From Bacteroidales bacterium UBA3684 (GTDB lineage: Bacteria > Bacteroidota > Bacteroidia > Bacteroidales > P3): a stretch of 15,208 nt of DNA. Under the pieces are notes generated by a model, which was not told the origin of the DNA, did no database searches, and saw only the letters and a program-made list of their open reading frames with translations. The translations under genes were made by a program, and so were the position numbers. Numbering within the stretch: position 1 is the stretch's first letter; each line of letters opens with the position of its first letter. Positions 13,901-15,208 of this stretch are shown one piece after another. The DNA lies in contig DFIZ01000051.1 in assembly GCA_002372855.1 (NCBI GenBank), positions 1 through 15,208 of the forward strand, given 5' to 3'.

Positions 13901-14095
13901 GAACGATGTGCCATTGTTGATGCGGGTCCAGCACTCGCCCATCGGACCGGAAACGCCCGTATTCCACCCCTCGAAGTCCTCCGTCAACGGCAGGCTGTCG
14001 TGCACCACGGCTTCGCATTGGCCTTTCGCCTCTGCCGGCAACAGGCAGACCGCCGTCAGCACTGCCATGAAAACATGTTGGATTGTCTTTTTCAT
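10937..14095 (-). CDS. Multi-module secreted protein with T9SS C-terminal sorting domain
   Basis: A 1052-aa exported protein, probably anchored at or released from the cell surface by the type IX secretion system. A signal peptide occupies about 1-26 (MKKTIQHVFMAVLTAVCLLP, then AEAKGQ). Four modules resembling MAM/choice-of-anchor-J sandwiches follow, each opening with a Leu-Pro-(x)-x-x-x-FD/FE motif: LPLTEDFEGW (35-44), LPYRQGFDSV (287-296), LPLTEDFDSY (526-535) and VPYIEDFDLT (779-788). Each of the first, third and fourth ends near a YLDDIVV/IDNLRV strand. Fn3-like segments lie between them (about 207-281, 437-517, 688-772). A Pro-Gly-Glu linker at about 949-969 leads to the sorting domain (about 977-1052: WSISPNPASMTVVI, LLDLAGRAL, GLAEGVYFVRM, GKLVIRR). 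No catalytic motif was recognised; adhesion or binding is the likeliest role. It has no heptamer array. Confidence 0.85.
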   Translation of the reverse strand: MKKTIQHVFMAVLTAVCLLPAEAKGQCEAVVHDSLPLTEDFEGWNTGVSGPMGECWTRINNGTSFYSGPFVKNLMQYSSELHAYVPNRTMYFYTSVGDEWSVGFRSYLVMPEVEDVRDLTVDFKVRRPDAHPALEVGVMESTDTSTFVPIAICTPSTYNTFVDYSVPLSGYTGDGGNIAFRTFNVGTYVSEIYLDDIVVWQDSCGAPCCLTASHSEAGSTLHWMAADTTATFLLVLDGTDTAVVSGNSYTLDTLPEGSEHTVSLRMLCSPDSSEAYTATFQMPMLALPYRQGFDSVAVPAGWRKAGGGQVALNRNIPAEGTAALEFRDGAADNMLVLPVFGLEISELYINLLTRPTGINLWGAGMMAVGYVTDAYNTGTFVARAIFERSDFEGPAYRECRVDFDGAPAGARMALRYSGTTNQGQWLVDAVEVGLNRCPAPVATGVDQLTDTSACLHWMAEEAGTTYLVAVGADTLSTTDTALTLTGLAPDSAYRVRLARICDDGDTGAWVNLGFRTDCQTITHADLPLTEDFDSYATGDMAEIGSCWRLLTPGHWGITGRPCPMPVVDTAGVGTQALAFGLLAGHTDLVVLPAVDSVRDLALTFRTSTSFLDKVFEVGVMTDHHDWQTFEPVYAVTPTVQGDWEEWEVPLADYEGLGRYVAIRVKPADGAGDYMTGYLDDVVLDVVSTCVRPQAVTVDSVGEDWAAVSVVNLSQTGTYQMVLHSAYGSDTVTVVGEYHTFSHLRPATAYELSVSRMCDDGSLTEALHLLFGTACGATEVPYIEDFDLTANGALPTCWRTWPSGNALAPPRVSGEGEEADQYSPDGSQSLYMETGFFRTSDYVVLPAFALPFDSLRISFWHRRQDAAEGQLTVGYINGYPEPYTADSLDFVEVATLVGDDGTGRVDTVTFDSVPETATHIAIRWHYEGAMWSSVCIDNLRVEQKTSDTEPDPGPGPGPEPGPGPEPGPGPEGIATADGVEWSISPNPASMTVVIACEDEMEVTLLDLAGRALTEPKKARERCELDVSGLAEGVYFVRMRMPSGVATGKLVIRR
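11189..11251 (-). repeat. Repeats encoding the Pro-Gly-Glu linker
   Basis: GGACCGGGACC/AGGCTC-type units, with a period near 18-24 bp, encode GPGPEPGPGPEP before the sorting domain. This is an ordinary codon-periodic low-complexity linker with a multiple-of-three period, unlike the heptamer arrays. Confidence 0.85.
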
Positions 14096-14100
14096 TTTAA

Positions 14101-14109
14101 CAAAGTATA
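14101..14109 (-). promoter_or_regulatory. Possible -7 element before the T9SS protein gene
   Basis: On the bottom strand TATACTTTG lies 5 nt before the ATG at 14095. It has one base too many between TA and TTTG for the TAnnTTTG consensus. If used, the transcript would be nearly leaderless. Confidence 0.3.
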
Positions 14110-14135
14110 AAGTTCGACTTCACGAAAAAAAACTT

Positions 14136-14152
14136 TTATACCCATGGTATAA
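14136..14152. promoter_or_regulatory. Inverted repeat TTATACC-CAT-GGTATAA, possible operator
   Basis: Seven-bp arms around CAT lie 41-57 bp upstream of the start of the T9SS protein gene, in a spacer otherwise free of arrays. The dyad size suits a dimeric regulator, but no regulator gene is in the window and chance is not excluded. Confidence 0.35.
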
Positions 14153-14223
14153 CAGGTTTTTTCCGAAAAGTCTACAACCAACACGGAGATTTAACACAAT
14201 TTAACAACCCGTTCTGCTCCCGC

Positions 14224-15126
14224 TCACCCCAGCTGGTAGAAAGCCACGGCGGCGGCAGCGGCCACATTGAGCGAGTCCACGCCGCGCTGCATGGGTATCT
14301 TGGCCACATAGTCGCAACTCCGCAGCACCTCGTCGCTCAACCCGTCGCCCTCGGTGCCCATGATGATGGCCAGCCGCTCGGGCTCGCGCAGCACCGGGTC
14401 GCCGATGCCGACGGAGCGGTCCGTCAGGGCCATGGCCACGGTCTTGTAGCCGCAGCGGCGCAGCTCGTCGTAACTCTCCAGCCACGTCCACGGCACCTGG
14501 AACACCGTGCCCATGCTCACACGGCAGGCACGGCGGTTCAGCGGGTCGCAGCAGGTACGCGTCAGCAGCACGGCATCCATGCCCAGCGCCGCGGCGGCGC
14601 GGAAGATGGCCCCGGTGTTCTCCGAGTTCACCACCCCGTCCAGCACCACCACACGGCGACGGCCTCCGTCGCCCTCGCCCCCTATCACCTCCTCCACACT
14701 CGGCATCCGCACCGGACGCCGCATGGCGCACAGCACCCCGCGCGTCAGCGCATAGCCCGTCAAACCCGCCAGCACCTCGCGCTCGGCCGTATAGACAGGC
14801 ACCTCCCCCCACTCTCCACTCTCCGTTCCCCGCTCTCCACTCTCCGCTCCCCGCTCTCCACTCTCCGTTCTCCGCTCTCCACTCTCCGCTCTCCGCTCTC
14901 CACTCCCCTCCAGCATCGGGCGCACCTGCGTATCTATATACTTCCTCTCGGCCAGGAACGACAGCGGTTTCCAGCCCGCCGCCAGCGCCACGCGGATCAC
15001 CTTCTCGCTCTCCACGATGAAAACGCCCTTCTCCGGCTCCAACCTGCTGCGCAGCTGCGCCTCCGTAAGGTGCGCATACACAGCCACCTCCGGCACATCC
15101 AGACTATTGATTTCTATCACATTCAT
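14224..15126 (-). CDS. SpoU/TrmH-family RNA 2'-O-methyltransferase with repeat insertion
   Basis: A SPOUT-class methyltransferase that transfers a methyl group from S-adenosylmethionine to a ribose 2'-OH in tRNA or rRNA; the target nucleotide is not determinable. The N-terminal substrate-binding region (about 1-120) is followed by the knotted catalytic domain: motif 1 VVNSENTGAIFRAAAALG (165-182, Asn170 and Arg176), motif 2 AIIMGTEGDGLS (253-264) and motif 3 IPMQRGVDSLNVAAAAAVA (277-295). I start it at the ATG at 15126, giving 300 aa. A longer frame to 15174 would run through the -7 promoter element at 15132. Residues about 76-107, joining the two domains, are ESGERRA-type heptapeptides from array R17. 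They are charged and probably an exposed linker. It is 128 bp upstream of the T9SS protein gene, in the same direction. Confidence 0.9.
   Translation of the reverse strand: MNVIEINSLDVPEVAVYAHLTEAQLRSRLEPEKGVFIVESEKVIRVALAAGWKPLSFLAERKYIDTQVRPMLEGSGERRAESGERRTESGERGAESGERGTESGEWGEVPVYTAEREVLAGLTGYALTRGVLCAMRRPVRMPSVEEVIGGEGDGGRRRVVVLDGVVNSENTGAIFRAAAALGMDAVLLTRTCCDPLNRRACRVSMGTVFQVPWTWLESYDELRRCGYKTVAMALTDRSVGIGDPVLREPERLAIIMGTEGDGLSDEVLRSCDYVAKIPMQRGVDSLNVAAAAAVAFYQLG
14812..14909 (+). repeat. Heptamer array R17, 14 units with 21-bp superperiod, inside the methyltransferase
   Basis: Fourteen units in phase. They group in threes: CTCTCCA, CTCTCCG, then a variable third unit (TTCCCCG, CTCCCCG, TTCTCCG, CTCTCCG), four times over, ending CTCTCCA, CTCCCCT. 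The 21-bp superunit equals one 7-codon repeat of the encoded ESGERR peptide. It sits between the substrate-binding and catalytic domains. Confidence 0.97.
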
Positions 15127-15131
15127 GCCTG

Positions 15132-15139
15132 CAAAGATA
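15132..15139 (-). promoter_or_regulatory. Bacteroidetes-type -7 promoter element for the methyltransferase
   Basis: TATCTTTG on the bottom strand is an exact TAnnTTTG match. Only 5 nt separate its last G from the ATG at 15126, so transcription would begin at or next to the start codon. This placement argues against the longer frame beginning at 15174. Confidence 0.6.
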
Positions 15140-15208
15140 CACAAAAAAATCGGAACCCCAAAGAGGTCTAACACCTACATAAGAGCACCCTTCTCATATC
15201 GTTCCTAT

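Noticed and set aside
7390..14909. VESGERR heptapeptide repeats as coiled coils
   Set aside because: The 7-residue period comes from a 7-bp DNA unit. The peptide contains Gly and Ser with only one hydrophobic residue per seven, so no a/d core would form.
15127..15174. Upstream start for the methyltransferase at 15174, with a hydrophobic MLDLFGVPIFLCIFAG leader
   Set aside because: It would place the exact TATCTTTG promoter element inside the coding region, and the leader has no counterpart in cytoplasmic SpoU enzymes.
1..15208. Defence island, secretion gene cluster or biosynthetic cluster
   Set aside because: All ten genes are housekeeping, envelope or single-cargo genes; no effector, nuclease, toxin-antitoxin or biosynthetic enzyme set is present.

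Overview
The window looks like chromosome from a GC-rich member of the Bacteroidales (Bacteroidota). Support: TAnnTTTG-type -7 promoter elements, a large secreted protein ending in a type IX secretion (T9SS) sorting domain, a long signal peptidase I with an extra N-terminal membrane domain, and a ParC with the GDASIKDAL quinolone-region sequence that I associate with Bacteroidetes. The genus cannot be named from the sequence. No rRNA, tRNA, CRISPR array, transposase or phage gene was seen.

Layout. Five genes run leftwards from 8377 to 168: a GT4 glycosyltransferase, lepB, parC, a second GT4 glycosyltransferase and hflX. A 139-bp divergent region with a good promoter separates them from a rightward run at 8517-10929: a META-domain lipoprotein, a NUDIX hydrolase and dprA. 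dprA converges, with a 7-bp gap, on a leftward gene for a 1052-aa multi-module T9SS cargo protein. A leftward SpoU/TrmH-type RNA methyltransferase closes the window. These are mostly housekeeping and envelope genes; no defence or biosynthetic cluster is visible.

The notable content is a second layer of structure spread over the genes. There are 17 arrays of tandem 7-bp (twice 8-bp) units in several related families (CTCTCCA/G, AACTCTT, AAACCTT/AAACTTA, TCAATTT, TTCATTT, ATCACTC, AACACTA/TCAGTGT and the octamer CMCTCAGC). They fill every spacer of the two co-directional runs and also interrupt six reading frames (hflX, both glycosyltransferases, the META lipoprotein, NUDIX, trmH) without breaking them. 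In coding DNA they occur only in families, orientations or variants that give no stop. Where they lie at gene ends they supply the stop codon. Their orientation follows the strand composition: the top strand is G-rich and carries the G-type version up to about 2.73 kb, and is C-rich with the C-type version from about 5.44 kb, whichever way the genes point. That composition switch may mark a replication-strand boundary such as the terminus, an inversion, or a mis-join.

A third layer consists of short perfect palindromes at 63-90, 9681-9703 and 9747-9764, and a two-hairpin element inside the 5' end of hflX that encodes part of an N-terminal extension.
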